Below the pieces are notes generated by a model that was given only the letters and a program-made list of their open reading frames with translations, did not search any database and was not told the DNA's origin. Below are positions 17,027-25,745 of a stretch of DNA of 64,000 nt, piece by piece. Every line of letters starts with the position of its first letter. Position 1 is the first letter of the stretch. The stretch comes from Candidatus Formimonas warabiya (GTDB lineage: Bacteria > Bacillota > Dehalobacteriia > Dehalobacteriales > Dehalobacteriaceae). A program made the translations under genes and the position numbers. Where the stretch lies: assembly GCF_002777255.1 (NCBI RefSeq), contig NZ_CP017634.1:536903-600902 (forward strand), read 5' to 3'.

Positions 17027-18631
17027 TTATTTAAGGCGTAGTGTTACTTTGTAGCGGGGTATTTGCAGTACATCAAACCCTATCACGGTTAGTTCGCCGT
17101 TATCCTGCAGTACCTCATTCAAGAGCTTGAGCGGAAGCTCTTCCCGAAAAACTGGAACTGGTTCCGTCTCCAATACTGCCAATTCTTGCAGAACAGCTTC
17201 TTTGGAAGTCCAGTTACCCAGATTTTGTGGAGTTGTATTGACCCATTTTTTAACTCTTGGCAACAGATCCATAATGTCCATTATTGGTGTTTTCTTTGGA
17301 TAATTGAGACAAATAACACCGGAGGTAAAATCGCCCGAGGCCGGGTAAGATCGGAAAAAACGCATGGAGTTAAGACCAGGGGAATTTTTCAATAGATTTA
17401 AGTCGTTTTCATGTAATATGGAAATTTGAGAAGAACCCAAGTCGACGATACTCTGACCCGGAGAACCCCACAATAACCTCTGGCGGTTTTTTGACAATGC
17501 TCCAACGATATCCAGTAAAGATATAGCATCTCCTGTTCCATCCAAGGTTGCTTGCTTTGAACCGGGATAATAACTAAATGCCCCCTCGTTATCCAGATAG
17601 GAAGTCTCAAAGGTACTTTTAACAATATTCTCCATGAAGGTTTTCGCCGCGTTTTTATTTTCCGTAGAAATTCCCTTCCACAGGTAATCTGTCAATAGTT
17701 TTATACCATGGTACCTTGTTAATTTCCAGTCATGTATTTCAGCCAGGTTGGCATCATCCGGCATAGGCTGGGAAAGTTTACGTAAGATGGTTGCAAGCAT
17801 CTCATCTTTATAACGCAAAGGGAATTGGGGATGGAGGTTGTTACCATGCTCATCTGCAAACAATTGGACGATTTTATAGGTAGAGCTTAGATCTCCTTCA
17901 TATAGGAGCTTACCACCGTTACGCATTCTTGGCCCCCAAAATCCCGTTTTGCAGTCCTGGTTTGTGTAAAACCACTTTAAAAGCGCCTGCTTCCACTCCG
18001 GAGAAAATGTATAGAGCTTATCGCGTTCCAGTTCATCGTAGTTATGATAGAAAGCGATCGTGATGTAATTTGTTTTCGGCAATTTGGAGCCGATCCATCC
18101 TACAGAAGACAGATCATCAAAAACTGCCTTTAATTCTTCCGGGGTATTGATTTGATCCAGAAATTTAAGCGGATACTTCAACTGAAAGGGCTGACCGGTT
18201 TCTTGGGATAGAAGTTTAAGATGGTCCACGACATTTAATGTCGGCTCGAAATAAAAAAAGGCTGGATAGGATGGATCCATAAAGGCGCCTGTTTCGGGAT
18301 TCTGCAGGCTTAAATAAAAATCCATCTCCTCTTTTTTATCAGCAAAATTAGGTACCTTAATCAAACCTTCCCGGGTCTTCATTTGTTTATGTAGCTTGTT
18401 TAACCTGGAAAGAGAGGTAATATATTGCCCTTTGTCCAGGTAATAGGCACATCCCAGCATTTTAAATTCAAATTCAGCCATGTAGTAACCTTCTGCCTGC
18501 AACTGGCCGTTCAGTTTAAACATTTCGGAGATTGAGGCTATGCTGCGATAAACATACAGCCCCGCTCCAACAATGATGATTGCTGCAATGATCAATATGG
18601 TGGCGATTAATTGCTTAGGTTTCACCGACAT
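17027..18631 (-). CDS. Membrane-anchored protein of unknown function, PadR-linked
   Basis: 534 residues. One N-terminal helix (LIATILIIAAIIIVGAGLYV) anchors a large outside domain. Repeated aromatic and Asp/Gly-rich blocks (NPETGAFMDPSYPAFFYFEP, DCKTGFWGPRMRNGGKLLYE, GAFSYYPGSKQATLDGTGDA) recall the helical alpha/alpha toroid of terpenoid cyclases and prenyltransferases, but no catalytic DxDD-type motif is clear, so I do not assign a reaction. It overlaps the PadR gene by 17 bp and is surely co-expressed with it. Start chosen at ATG 18631 (MSVKPKQ). Confidence 0.6.
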   Translation of the reverse strand: MSVKPKQLIATILIIAAIIIVGAGLYVYRSIASISEMFKLNGQLQAEGYYMAEFEFKMLGCAYYLDKGQYITSLSRLNKLHKQMKTREGLIKVPNFADKKEEMDFYLSLQNPETGAFMDPSYPAFFYFEPTLNVVDHLKLLSQETGQPFQLKYPLKFLDQINTPEELKAVFDDLSSVGWIGSKLPKTNYITIAFYHNYDELERDKLYTFSPEWKQALLKWFYTNQDCKTGFWGPRMRNGGKLLYEGDLSSTYKIVQLFADEHGNNLHPQFPLRYKDEMLATILRKLSQPMPDDANLAEIHDWKLTRYHGIKLLTDYLWKGISTENKNAAKTFMENIVKSTFETSYLDNEGAFSYYPGSKQATLDGTGDAISLLDIVGALSKNRQRLLWGSPGQSIVDLGSSQISILHENDLNLLKNSPGLNSMRFFRSYPASGDFTSGVICLNYPKKTPIMDIMDLLPRVKKWVNTTPQNLGNWTSKEAVLQELAVLETEPVPVFREELPLKLLNEVLQDNGELTVIGFDVLQIPRYKVTLRLK

Positions 18632-19193
18632 TATTTTTCATCTCCTTTATTTCTCTAAGGTAAGCCAAACTCTCTTCCGCCCAGTGAATATGTGATTCAA
18701 CATCATGAAATCCCCTGCTAAGGACGATTTTCCAATAATGGACTTCGTTTTCTTTGCCAAGCATATGCGCATATTCTTGCATTTTGTTTTCCACAGCTTT
18801 AAGGTTATGTAAATCTCTCTGGTATTTTTTTAATCTCTTCTGAATCTGGAAGATTAATTCGTCCCCGCCTATTTGAGATAACAAAAATACTCTCAATAAA
18901 AATGCATTGCGGTTATCCTCATCTACTGTATCAGGCATATCAGCCAACCAGTTTTTCAAGTATTCAGTCCCCTTATCCGTGATGCTATAAATGCGTTTAT
19001 CCGGACCTTTTTCGTTTATTTGTACTTTCGATGTAATACAGCCTTTTTTTTCCCAGCTTTTTAACTCCCGGTAAATTTGACTGGTCTGCGCTGACCAAAA
19101 AAAATTGATCGAATCATCAAAGAGTTTCTTTAAATCATAGCCGGTCATAGAAGAATAATTCAGCAGACCAAGTACAGCATAGGATAATGACAC
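18615..19193 (-). CDS. PadR-family transcriptional regulator (long, s1 subfamily)
   Basis: 192 residues. The N-terminal winged helix carries LSYAVLGLLNYSSMTGYDLK and the wing INEKGPDKRIYSITDKGTEY, and a C-terminal helical Vir_act_alpha-like dimerisation domain follows (about 95-185). GTG start at 19193 after AAGGGTGA. An ATGT-N8-ACAT operator lies about 30 bp upstream, as in autoregulated PadR genes. It probably controls itself and the overlapping anchored protein. Confidence 0.9.
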   Translation of the reverse strand: MSLSYAVLGLLNYSSMTGYDLKKLFDDSINFFWSAQTSQIYRELKSWEKKGCITSKVQINEKGPDKRIYSITDKGTEYLKNWLADMPDTVDEDNRNAFLLRVFLLSQIGGDELIFQIQKRLKKYQRDLHNLKAVENKMQEYAHMLGKENEVHYWKIVLSRGFHDVESHIHWAEESLAYLREIKEMKNNVGET

Positions 19194-19220
19194 GTTATCA
19201 CCCTTTCAATACTATTCTAT

Positions 19221-19236
19221 ATGTATTATATAACAT
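19221..19236. promoter_or_regulatory. PadR operator ATGT-N8-ACAT
   Basis: ATGTATTATATAACAT matches the ATGT-8N-ACAT box described for PadR-family repressors and sits directly upstream of the divergent PadR start. Confidence 0.65.
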
Positions 19237-19299
19237 GTGGAATATTACTGACAATTAATTCGTAAAATAATCCATGATTGGACGCCAAGATTTAATACG

Positions 19300-19333
19300 A
19301 AGAACCGTTGAAAAAATTGGCGGTTCTTTTTTA
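19300..19333 (+). terminator. Hairpin with U-tract upstream of methyl-transfer locus
   Basis: AAGAACCG/CGGTTCTT stem with a 13-nt loop and TTTTATT tail. No plus-strand gene precedes it closely, so it either blocks read-through from outside or acts in a leader of the corrinoid gene at 19523. Confidence 0.6.
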
Positions 19334-19522
19334 TTGAATCCTGCAAGGTGGTGAGACTGTTTAGAGATAATACAAATGATGTCTTGATTTTTGCAGGTAA
19401 TTCTCCATTTTTATGGAATAATACCTTCATGTACTATGAACTTACTTTTGTTAAAAAACGCATTTCGACTTAAAGGCGAACCGTATCTGGTTATGCAAAT
19501 ACATAAAAGCGGTGGTGATATC

Positions 19523-20164
19523 ATGGCTCCTGGTAAATTAGCAGAGCAGATTGGTGCACTCTCGGTGAATGAGGCGTCGGCCATGGCCCGGCAGATGCTG
19601 GCAGAAAAAATTGATCCTTTCGTGATCTGTGACGAGGTGATGGACGGGCTGCGCATTGTAGGGGACAAATACAATAACGGCACATGTTTCATTGCCGACC
19701 TGATCGTTTCCGGCATGCTGGCACAGGAAATTTTTTCTTTCATCAACGACGCGGTGATGGACATTAGTTATGAAAAAGTCATGGGCAAGGTGGTCATCGG
19801 TACGATTTACGAGGACATCCATGATATCGGCAAGAACCTGTTTTGTGACTGTCTTCGCTGCAACGGTGTCAATGTGATCGACCTGGGCGTGGATGTGCCT
19901 GTGGGGGAATTTATCGCTGCGGCAGAAAGGCATAAACCAGATATTCTGGCTATCAGTACCGTGATGGACAATTCCTTTACCCATATTAAGGACCTAATCA
20001 TGGGCCTGGGAAAAGCGGGTATCTCCGGGAATATCAAGATTGTGGTAGGTGGGGCTGCCGCCGATGCCCGCTTCGTTCAACTGGAAGGTATCCATTGCCT
20101 CACCAACGACTGCCGGCAGGGCATTGATTTTTGTTTGCGTACATTAAAAGAAAAAAGCGCCTAG
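19523..20164 (+). CDS. Corrinoid (B12-binding) protein of a methyltransferase system
   Basis: 213 residues with the MtaC/MtvC layout: an N-terminal helical cap domain (about 1-88) and a Rossmann-like B12 domain with the base-off signature EDIHDIGKN (His100 as lower cobalt ligand), then DLGVDVP and a late glycine stretch VVGGAAADARF, where most relatives have a simpler GG. It shuttles a methyl group as methyl-Co(III). ATG 19523 follows GGTGGTGAT; an in-frame ATG at 19391 would add a non-homologous extension. First gene of locus 1. Confidence 0.88.
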   Translation: MAPGKLAEQIGALSVNEASAMARQMLAEKIDPFVICDEVMDGLRIVGDKYNNGTCFIADLIVSGMLAQEIFSFINDAVMDISYEKVMGKVVIGTIYEDIHDIGKNLFCDCLRCNGVNVIDLGVDVPVGEFIAAAERHKPDILAISTVMDNSFTHIKDLIMGLGKAGISGNIKIVVGGAAADARFVQLEGIHCLTNDCRQGIDFCLRTLKEKSA

Positions 20165-20179
20165 AAAGAAGCTGCATGT

Positions 20180-20908
20180 ATGAATGAAGTCCTCTATCTC
20201 TCCATCGTAAAAAAAATTAAAGAAAACATCTTAAAAGGACATTACAAACCGGGGGATATGCTGGATTCCGAATCCGCTTTGATGAAAGAATTCCAGGCCA
20301 GCCGGATGACCATCCGCAAGAGTTTGTCCCTCCTGTCCAATGAGGGCTATGTCTACTCGGTGCCGGGCAAGGGCAATTTTGTCTGCACACCGGAGACGGA
20401 TTTGTTCCAGTTTCGCTTCAATAAGTATGACGATTTGCTGGTGCCCATCGACGAGGTGAAGCTTCTTTTCGTCAAGGTGAAAGAGGCAAGCGCCCAATTG
20501 GCCGACAAGTTTTCTCTGACCACCAGTGATAAGATCATTGAGGTGTCTCGCTTGCTCTCTTCTGCCGGTGAACCGGTGGCTTTGGAGTTTATCTATTTTA
20601 AATACATTCCCAACCAGCCTGTGGTAGAAGACCGCTTGAAGTTTGCCAACCACCTGGAGCGCTTGGAACGCAGTCTCGCTTTTGCCATTCAAAAGACGTT
20701 GGAAGTGCGTGCGTTGAAAGCTGATCAGTCTGTGAGCCGCCGTCTCGGCTGCCCTGAAGGAGATGTTGTCTTCTGCCTGGAGGAAATGGTGGTCAACAGC
20801 GAAAGCGACAGCGTGATTTCTTATACCCTCTTTTACGTCCAGCCAAAGAATATTGAGATGAGAGCCACCACGCCCAAAGAGGAGAACAACGCCAAACGCA
20901 TTTTTTAA
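20180..20908 (+). CDS. GntR/HutC-family regulator of methyl-transfer locus 1
   Basis: 242 residues. An N-terminal GntR winged helix (YLSIVKKIKENILKGHYKPG, then SRMTIRKSLSLLSNEGYVYS and PGKGNFV) precedes a C-terminal UTRA ligand-binding domain (about 85-235). It is a paralogue of the regulator at 40379, especially in the recognition helix region. HutC-type proteins usually bind small-molecule effectors, here probably the methyl donor or its demethylated product. It lies 16 bp behind a corrinoid gene and directly upstream of an operator-like dyad. Confidence 0.88.
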   Translation: MNEVLYLSIVKKIKENILKGHYKPGDMLDSESALMKEFQASRMTIRKSLSLLSNEGYVYSVPGKGNFVCTPETDLFQFRFNKYDDLLVPIDEVKLLFVKVKEASAQLADKFSLTTSDKIIEVSRLLSSAGEPVALEFIYFKYIPNQPVVEDRLKFANHLERLERSLAFAIQKTLEVRALKADQSVSRRLGCPEGDVVFCLEEMVVNSESDSVISYTLFYVQPKNIEMRATTPKEENNAKRIF

Positions 20909-20918
20909 GAAATCATGA

Positions 20919-20983
20919 TTGACAAAAACCGGTTTTGCCAGATATACTTTTATTAGAACTTGTACGTACAGGTATGTATATAT
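20919..20983 (+). promoter_or_regulatory. Sigma-A promoter with GntR operator
   Basis: TTGACA (20919-20924), 18-bp spacer, TATACT (20943-20948). The dyad CTTGTACGTACAG (20959-20971) and TATGTATATAT (20973-20983) begin about 10 bp after the -10 box, where a bound repressor would block initiation. A second palindrome AAAACCGGTTTT lies in the spacer. Related dyads occur at 35407 and 39607. Confidence 0.7.
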
Positions 20984-21003
20984 CAAAAGGGGAGGAATGT
21001 ACA

Positions 21004-21627
21004 ATGAATGAGGTTCTGGTAAAAGCATTTGGAAAGCTGGACGACGATGCCGTGATGGAAGAAGTGAAAAAGATGCAAGCAGCGGGGACTAATGCCATGG
21101 ACATTCTGAATGACCTGCAAGAGGGGATGCAGGAAGTGGGTCAGAAATATGCCGAAAACCAATATTACCTCTCAGAGCTGATTATGTCGGCAGAAATCTT
21201 CAAGGAAGCCATCAAAGCCATCGGCGGCATCGGTCAGGCTGACAGCGGGAAAAAATACGGCACCATGATACTCGGCACCGTTAAAGGGGATATCCACGAT
21301 ATTGGCAAGAATATTGTGGCCGCTGTAATGGGGTGTAACGGTTTTAAGATTATCGATCTGGGTGTTGATGTGCCCATCGCCAAATTTGTCGACGCCGTTA
21401 AAGAAAACCAGCCGGATTTTGTAGGCATTTCCTGTTTGCTGACGACGAATTTCGATAACACCAGGGAAACTATCACTCAGGTGAAGGCCGCAGGCTTCCA
21501 AGGGAAATTCATTATCGGCGGCGGTCCGTGCGACGAAGGAACGGTCAAATATGTCGGCGCCGATGCATTGGCCAAAGATGCCCAGGAGGGCATTAAAATC
21601 GCGAAAAAAATGCTGGGGGTGAATTGA
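21004..21627 (+). CDS. Corrinoid (B12-binding) protein of a methyltransferase system
   Basis: 207 residues, close to the usual size for MtaC/MtvC relatives. The cap domain (about 1-85) precedes the B12 domain with GTVKGDIHDIGKN (His98), DLGVDVPIAKFV and the IIGGGPCDEGT loop. ATG 21004 follows GGGGAGGAATG. One base separates its stop from the next methyltransferase gene, so the pair probably forms the methyltransferase I unit of this locus. Confidence 0.93.
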   Translation: MNEVLVKAFGKLDDDAVMEEVKKMQAAGTNAMDILNDLQEGMQEVGQKYAENQYYLSELIMSAEIFKEAIKAIGGIGQADSGKKYGTMILGTVKGDIHDIGKNIVAAVMGCNGFKIIDLGVDVPIAKFVDAVKENQPDFVGISCLLTTNFDNTRETITQVKAAGFQGKFIIGGGPCDEGTVKYVGADALAKDAQEGIKIAKKMLGVN

Positions 21628-21628
21628 C

Positions 21629-22732
21629 ATGACCAACAAGGAAAGGTTTGACCAAAGTCTTAAGAGAATTATCGGTGCCGTCAATTTTGAGAATATCGAC
21701 CGTGCCCCCGTCGTATTGGGCGGCCTCTCCGCCCCTATGCTTCATGTGGGCGGCAGTTTTGCGCCCATGATGGAAAAACCCCTCTATCAAACAGAATGCC
21801 TGATTAAAACGTATCAGGAGATCGGTTTGCCTGACGGCATCCAGAACCCTTCTTTTAATCCCCATCTTTTGAGCACCATTTGGCTCTCCAAAGTCAAGGT
21901 GCCTGGCATAGACATACCGCACAATGAAATATGGCAGGTAGACGAACAAGAACTGATGACCGTTGACGATTACAAGGACATCATCGATAACGGCTTCAAC
22001 CAGTGGTACAACAATTTCCTGGTGGAACGTCTCGACAACCTGCCGGCTAAACTTGTCTCCTTCTACGAGAATTTTCCCACCACGATCCAGATGGTGGCCG
22101 ATGCTGGTATCGTGCCCTTCAGTCCCGTGATTTTCACGGTACCCTACGAGTATTTCTGCGGCGGCCGCACCATGGTTAAATTTGCCCGAGACCTTTATAA
22201 GCACTATGACCTGGTTAAAGAGGCCATGGACGTGGCTCTGCCTGATATCCAGCAGAATATTAAAAATATTATCCACGGTTCCGGCCTGATTGCTGTTTGG
22301 CTCGGTGGCTGGCGTACGGCCAGTGAGTTTATTGCCCCCAGATTCTGGGATACCTTAGTCTATCCGTATTATAAAGCGTTGACGGAAACAGTGCTTGCAG
22401 AGGGCGTCATTCCGGTCTTCCATCTCGACTCCTGCTGGGACCGGGATGTATCTGCTTTCCTGGACATGCCCAAAGGCTGTGTCTTTTCGCCGGACGGCAA
22501 GACTGACATTTTCCGCGCCAAGAAGATTTTGGATGGTCACATGGGTATCATGGGCGACGTGCCGGCATCGATGCTCTCAATCGGTACGCCGGCGGAAGTG
22601 AAAGAATACTGCAACCGCCTCCTGGATGAGCTGGGTCCGAAAGGCTTCATTCTGGCCCAGGGCTGCGATATTCCGCCCAATGCCAAGATGGAAAATATCG
22701 CGGCTATGATTGAAACTGCCATGGCTCGCTAA
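21629..22732 (+). CDS. UroD-family (MtaA/CmuA-like) corrinoid methyltransferase
   Basis: 367 residues with a uroporphyrinogen-decarboxylase TIM barrel as used by MtaA, MtbA and CmuA. Possible zinc ligands are His265 and Cys269 in VFHLDSCWDRD and Cys346 in LAQGCDIPP. In this family zinc activates a thiol such as coenzyme M, or another methyl donor or acceptor. It is paired with the corrinoid protein one base upstream. It and the gene at 22861 are paralogues (both contain IWQ...E.E.MT..DY). Substrate unknown; a methoxyl or methylthiol compound is plausible. Confidence 0.85.
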   Translation: MTNKERFDQSLKRIIGAVNFENIDRAPVVLGGLSAPMLHVGGSFAPMMEKPLYQTECLIKTYQEIGLPDGIQNPSFNPHLLSTIWLSKVKVPGIDIPHNEIWQVDEQELMTVDDYKDIIDNGFNQWYNNFLVERLDNLPAKLVSFYENFPTTIQMVADAGIVPFSPVIFTVPYEYFCGGRTMVKFARDLYKHYDLVKEAMDVALPDIQQNIKNIIHGSGLIAVWLGGWRTASEFIAPRFWDTLVYPYYKALTETVLAEGVIPVFHLDSCWDRDVSAFLDMPKGCVFSPDGKTDIFRAKKILDGHMGIMGDVPASMLSIGTPAEVKEYCNRLLDELGPKGFILAQGCDIPPNAKMENIAAMIETAMAR

Positions 22733-22748
22733 GAAAAGTTTTGAGGAT

Positions 22749-22780
22749 AAAAGGGCCGGGAGATGTTTTCCGGCCTTTTT
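22749..22780 (+). terminator. Rho-independent terminator
   Basis: GGCCGG/CCGGCC stem flanked by A and T runs, ending CCTTTTT, between the two paralogous methyltransferase genes. Confidence 0.85.
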
Positions 22781-22860
22781 ACATCATGTGGCCAAAATTT
22801 GTGCTAAAATAAAATGACCGGAGTTGTTTTTTTACCCTGACGGAAGGGGATGTGCTTATT

Positions 22861-24003
22861 TTGGAAACAAGGTTATCCAGAGAACGCACTGGGGAATTGA
22901 AAGCGTGCATCAGTTGTGAGAATAAAAGACCGGTTTTTCTGATGCAGGGCATGCCCCCTCTTGTCCGCTGGGCAGGATTGTCTCTCGCTGATTTTTGCCG
23001 CCATCCCCTGACCGGGTTTATGGCGAGCATCGAAGTGCTGCGCCGGGCAGAACTGGAAGCAGGTGCCATTCACGGCCTTAACTTCGCAGGATGGGGCACC
23101 CGCCCGGATCTGTATCTGCTGCTGTCCCACAGCGCCCAGGTTTTGCTGCCTGGCCGGGAATTAGGGGAAAACACCATCTGGCAGGCCAGGGAAAGGGAAG
23201 TGATGACGGCAGGGGATTATGGTTTCCTGATAGAGCAGGGTTATCCCTCCCTCTTTCGTAAAATACTTGCCGATATCACCGATGTGGCAGAATTCGATCA
23301 GCTTATGGCAGAGATACCACAAAGCAAGGCCACTTTCGGGCGAGCCTTGGCCGGTGCTGGTTTCATAGAACTGGCTTCCGCTTTTCCGGTACCCCAGGTA
23401 CCCTTCGAGATTCTATCCGGTATGCGCATGCTAAAGAACCTGCTCCATGACTGCTATCGCAATCCGGACAAAGTAAAAGCCGCTTCTGACCGAATTTTGG
23501 CAGACCAAATGGCGTCTTCGTCCCTTCTTTTTGCCCAAGAGGAAGAGTTTTCTTTGGGAGGTTGGATTGGGGGCTGGATCTGTGCGCCGGTTATGCTGGC
23601 ACCCAAGCTGTGGTCGGAGCTGATCTGGCCTTACCTGAAAAAGGCCGGTGATTTCATGCTGGAAAACCATAAAGTTCCCGTCTTTCATCTGGACCAATGC
23701 TGGGACCGGGAAATCGGTTGTTTTGCTGATTTTCCTCCCGGTTCCGTTGTTCTGCATACCGACGGTACTACCGACCTTGTCCACGCCCGCCGGATTCTGG
23801 GGGACAAAGTCTGTCTCATGGGCGACGTTCCAGCCTCTTTGCTGGTATGCGGTACACCGGCCCAGGTGGAAACATATGTTTTACGGCTTATCGACGGCGT
23901 GGGCCCCGCAGGGCTGGTGGTTTGCCCGGGATGTGACGCGCCCCACAATACCCCTTATGAAAATTTTATTGCCATGGTCAATGCTGTTAACCACTGGCAG
24001 TGA
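22861..24003 (+). CDS. UroD-family corrinoid methyltransferase, second copy
   Basis: About 380 residues with the same barrel as the gene at 21629. Candidate zinc ligands are His276 and Cys280 (VFHLDQCWDRE) and Cys358 (VCPGCDAPHN). Start is uncertain: TTG 22861 has AAGGGGA 10 nt upstream, while GTG 22852 directly abuts that site. A terminator separates it from the first copy, so it may be expressed differently. The downstream G3E GTPase follows after 11 bp and is likely co-transcribed. Confidence 0.82.
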   Translation: METRLSRERTGELKACISCENKRPVFLMQGMPPLVRWAGLSLADFCRHPLTGFMASIEVLRRAELEAGAIHGLNFAGWGTRPDLYLLLSHSAQVLLPGRELGENTIWQAREREVMTAGDYGFLIEQGYPSLFRKILADITDVAEFDQLMAEIPQSKATFGRALAGAGFIELASAFPVPQVPFEILSGMRMLKNLLHDCYRNPDKVKAASDRILADQMASSSLLFAQEEEFSLGGWIGGWICAPVMLAPKLWSELIWPYLKKAGDFMLENHKVPVFHLDQCWDREIGCFADFPPGSVVLHTDGTTDLVHARRILGDKVCLMGDVPASLLVCGTPAQVETYVLRLIDGVGPAGLVVCPGCDAPHNTPYENFIAMVNAVNHWQ

Positions 24004-24014
24004 GGAGGATAAAA

Positions 24015-25424
24015 ATGGCTCAGACCATAAAAATAGATATTATTTCCGGATTTTTGGGGGCAGGGAAGACAACACTTATCAACAAGCTGTTAAAGGAAGC
24101 CTACATCGGTGAAAAAATTGCCTTGCTCGAAAACGAGTTTGGCGAGATTGCCATTGACGGCGCTTTTTTTGACGGACACGACATCACGGTTAAGGAGATT
24201 GCCAACGGATGCATTTGCTGTACCCTCCAGGGCAGCTTTGTCAAGGGTATCGTTGAGCTGGTGCAAAAATATACTCCTGACCGTATCATCATTGAACCCA
24301 CCGGCATCGGTCGCCTTAAGGACATTGTTTTTGCCTGCACCGAAGCAGCGAAGGAAACGAATATAGCCATTAATTGTATGATCACAGTAGTGGATGCCAC
24401 CATGTACCCCATTTTCATAGAGATCAGCGGCGAATTCTATCAACGGCAGATCAGTGACGGCCGCACCATCGTTTTAAGTGCTGTTCAAAACCTCTCGGAA
24501 AGTGACAATTTGTGCGGGATTATCGATGGCATCCGGGCCTTAAATCCTCTGGCGCCCATCTTTGCCAAACCATGGGCTGAGATGGACGGGCTGGAACTGC
24601 TGCAAGTGGCGGAAGAAACGGGATTGGACCACCGCCAGGATTTCTCCCATGAACATGATCATGACCATAGCCATGACCACCACCACGACAACGAGGGTTT
24701 CCAGTCCTGTTCCTTGGAGACGGACAAAGTATGGACGGAACAGGAGATCAGAGACATGATGCAAAAACTTGCCCGGCGTACTTACGGACAGGTCTTTCGC
24801 GCCAAGGGATTCCTGAAGACAGCAGCAGGCATGGTTAAGGTGGATTATGTTTACGGCCGGAGTGAGATAGTACCGTCACCCTATACTGGTCCGGGCAAAT
24901 TCGTGACGATCGGTAAAGACATAGCCGGAAATATGGTGGAAAAACTGTTTGCCGGAGAAACCGCAGCAAAAAACTACCTGATGCTGGCCTGTCCCATTCT
25001 CCAAGACGAGATCCGGGCAGCAGCAGCTGAGACGGAAGTGAAGTTTCCTATTCTTTTTATACCTTCAGACTTGCATTTGCTCCCGGACAAGCTGCGGGAT
25101 TATCTCCAGGAGATGATTGACCGTCTGGAAAATGTGGACTGTCTGCTTTTGCCGATGGGACGCTGCGGCAACGGCACCTTGGGCCTTAAATCGGATAAAA
25201 TGACGATTATCCTGCCTAAATGCGAGGACTGTATAAACCTGACTCTTTCAGATGAGAAGCTGATGGTGGAGCGCCCGGTTTACAGCTATTTCCTGACTGC
25301 CGGCTGGCTCCGGGAGAAAAACGCCATCAACAACGAATATGACGCCACTTTGAAGAAATACGGTCCGGAAAGGGCGGCGATGATCATGGGAATGATGTAC
25401 GCCAACACCGTAATTTTACGCTGA
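24015..25424 (+). CDS. G3E (CobW/COG0523) GTPase fused to DUF1638, frameshifted at 3' end
   Basis: 469 residues. The G3E GTPase part (about 1-310) has Walker A GFLGAGKTT (12-20), the metal motif CICC at 66-69, the NxxD-equivalent loop, and a His/Asp-rich stretch near 212-228 (HEHDHDHSHDHHHDN) that should bind metal. From about residue 325 the sequence changes to DUF1638 (LMLACPILQDEIRAAAAE, LLPMGRCGNGTLGLKSD, LPKCEDCINLTL). The DUF1638 domain is cut by a stop at 25422; its end continues in another frame. The chain likely delivers metal or assists corrinoid protein loading. ATG 24015 follows GAGGAGG. Confidence 0.85.
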   Translation: MAQTIKIDIISGFLGAGKTTLINKLLKEAYIGEKIALLENEFGEIAIDGAFFDGHDITVKEIANGCICCTLQGSFVKGIVELVQKYTPDRIIIEPTGIGRLKDIVFACTEAAKETNIAINCMITVVDATMYPIFIEISGEFYQRQISDGRTIVLSAVQNLSESDNLCGIIDGIRALNPLAPIFAKPWAEMDGLELLQVAEETGLDHRQDFSHEHDHDHSHDHHHDNEGFQSCSLETDKVWTEQEIRDMMQKLARRTYGQVFRAKGFLKTAAGMVKVDYVYGRSEIVPSPYTGPGKFVTIGKDIAGNMVEKLFAGETAAKNYLMLACPILQDEIRAAAAETEVKFPILFIPSDLHLLPDKLRDYLQEMIDRLENVDCLLLPMGRCGNGTLGLKSDKMTIILPKCEDCINLTLSDEKLMVERPVYSYFLTAGWLREKNAINNEYDATLKKYGPERAAMIMGMMYANTVILR

Positions 25425-25630
25425 TCGATACCGGTGTTTACGACTTGGCCGCAGCCAGAGAGAAGATTCGCCCCCTGGCTGAGCTGGTCAATCTTGAAGT
25501 CAATGAGACGAAAGGGAAATGTGGAGTCCTGAAAAAGATGATTCGCCTGGAACTGGACGATAATTTCATCATCGTGCCCCCGGGTGAGACCGTATCCGAA
25601 AGACATTTTCGAAATAAGGCTATTTCCTGA
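25419..25630 (+). pseudogene. Frameshifted C-terminus of the DUF1638 domain
   Basis: One frame away from the preceding gene, the sequence continues TLIDTGVYDLAAAREKIRPL and ends with NFIIVPPGETVSERHFRNKA. The LIDTGVxD and IVPPGE blocks are what a DUF1638 domain should have next. A one-base change near 25418 therefore splits the domain. A sequencing error cannot be excluded; otherwise the GTPase is made without its last 65-70 residues. Confidence 0.75.
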
Positions 25631-25745
25631 GAGCATAGATGATTATATGATCATCGTAAGAAGTTCCACGATTAATAAAGGATTTTATCTAAGCGCCACT
25701 TTCTTGTTAAGGGTTGGTACCTATAGGTATTGTATTGTAAAGGTT

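Noticed and set aside
21593..22276. 227-codon minus-strand frame inside the methyltransferase gene
   Set aside because: Shadow of the real UroD-family frame; similar antisense frames over the SDR, GntR, corrinoid and MFS genes were dropped for the same reason.
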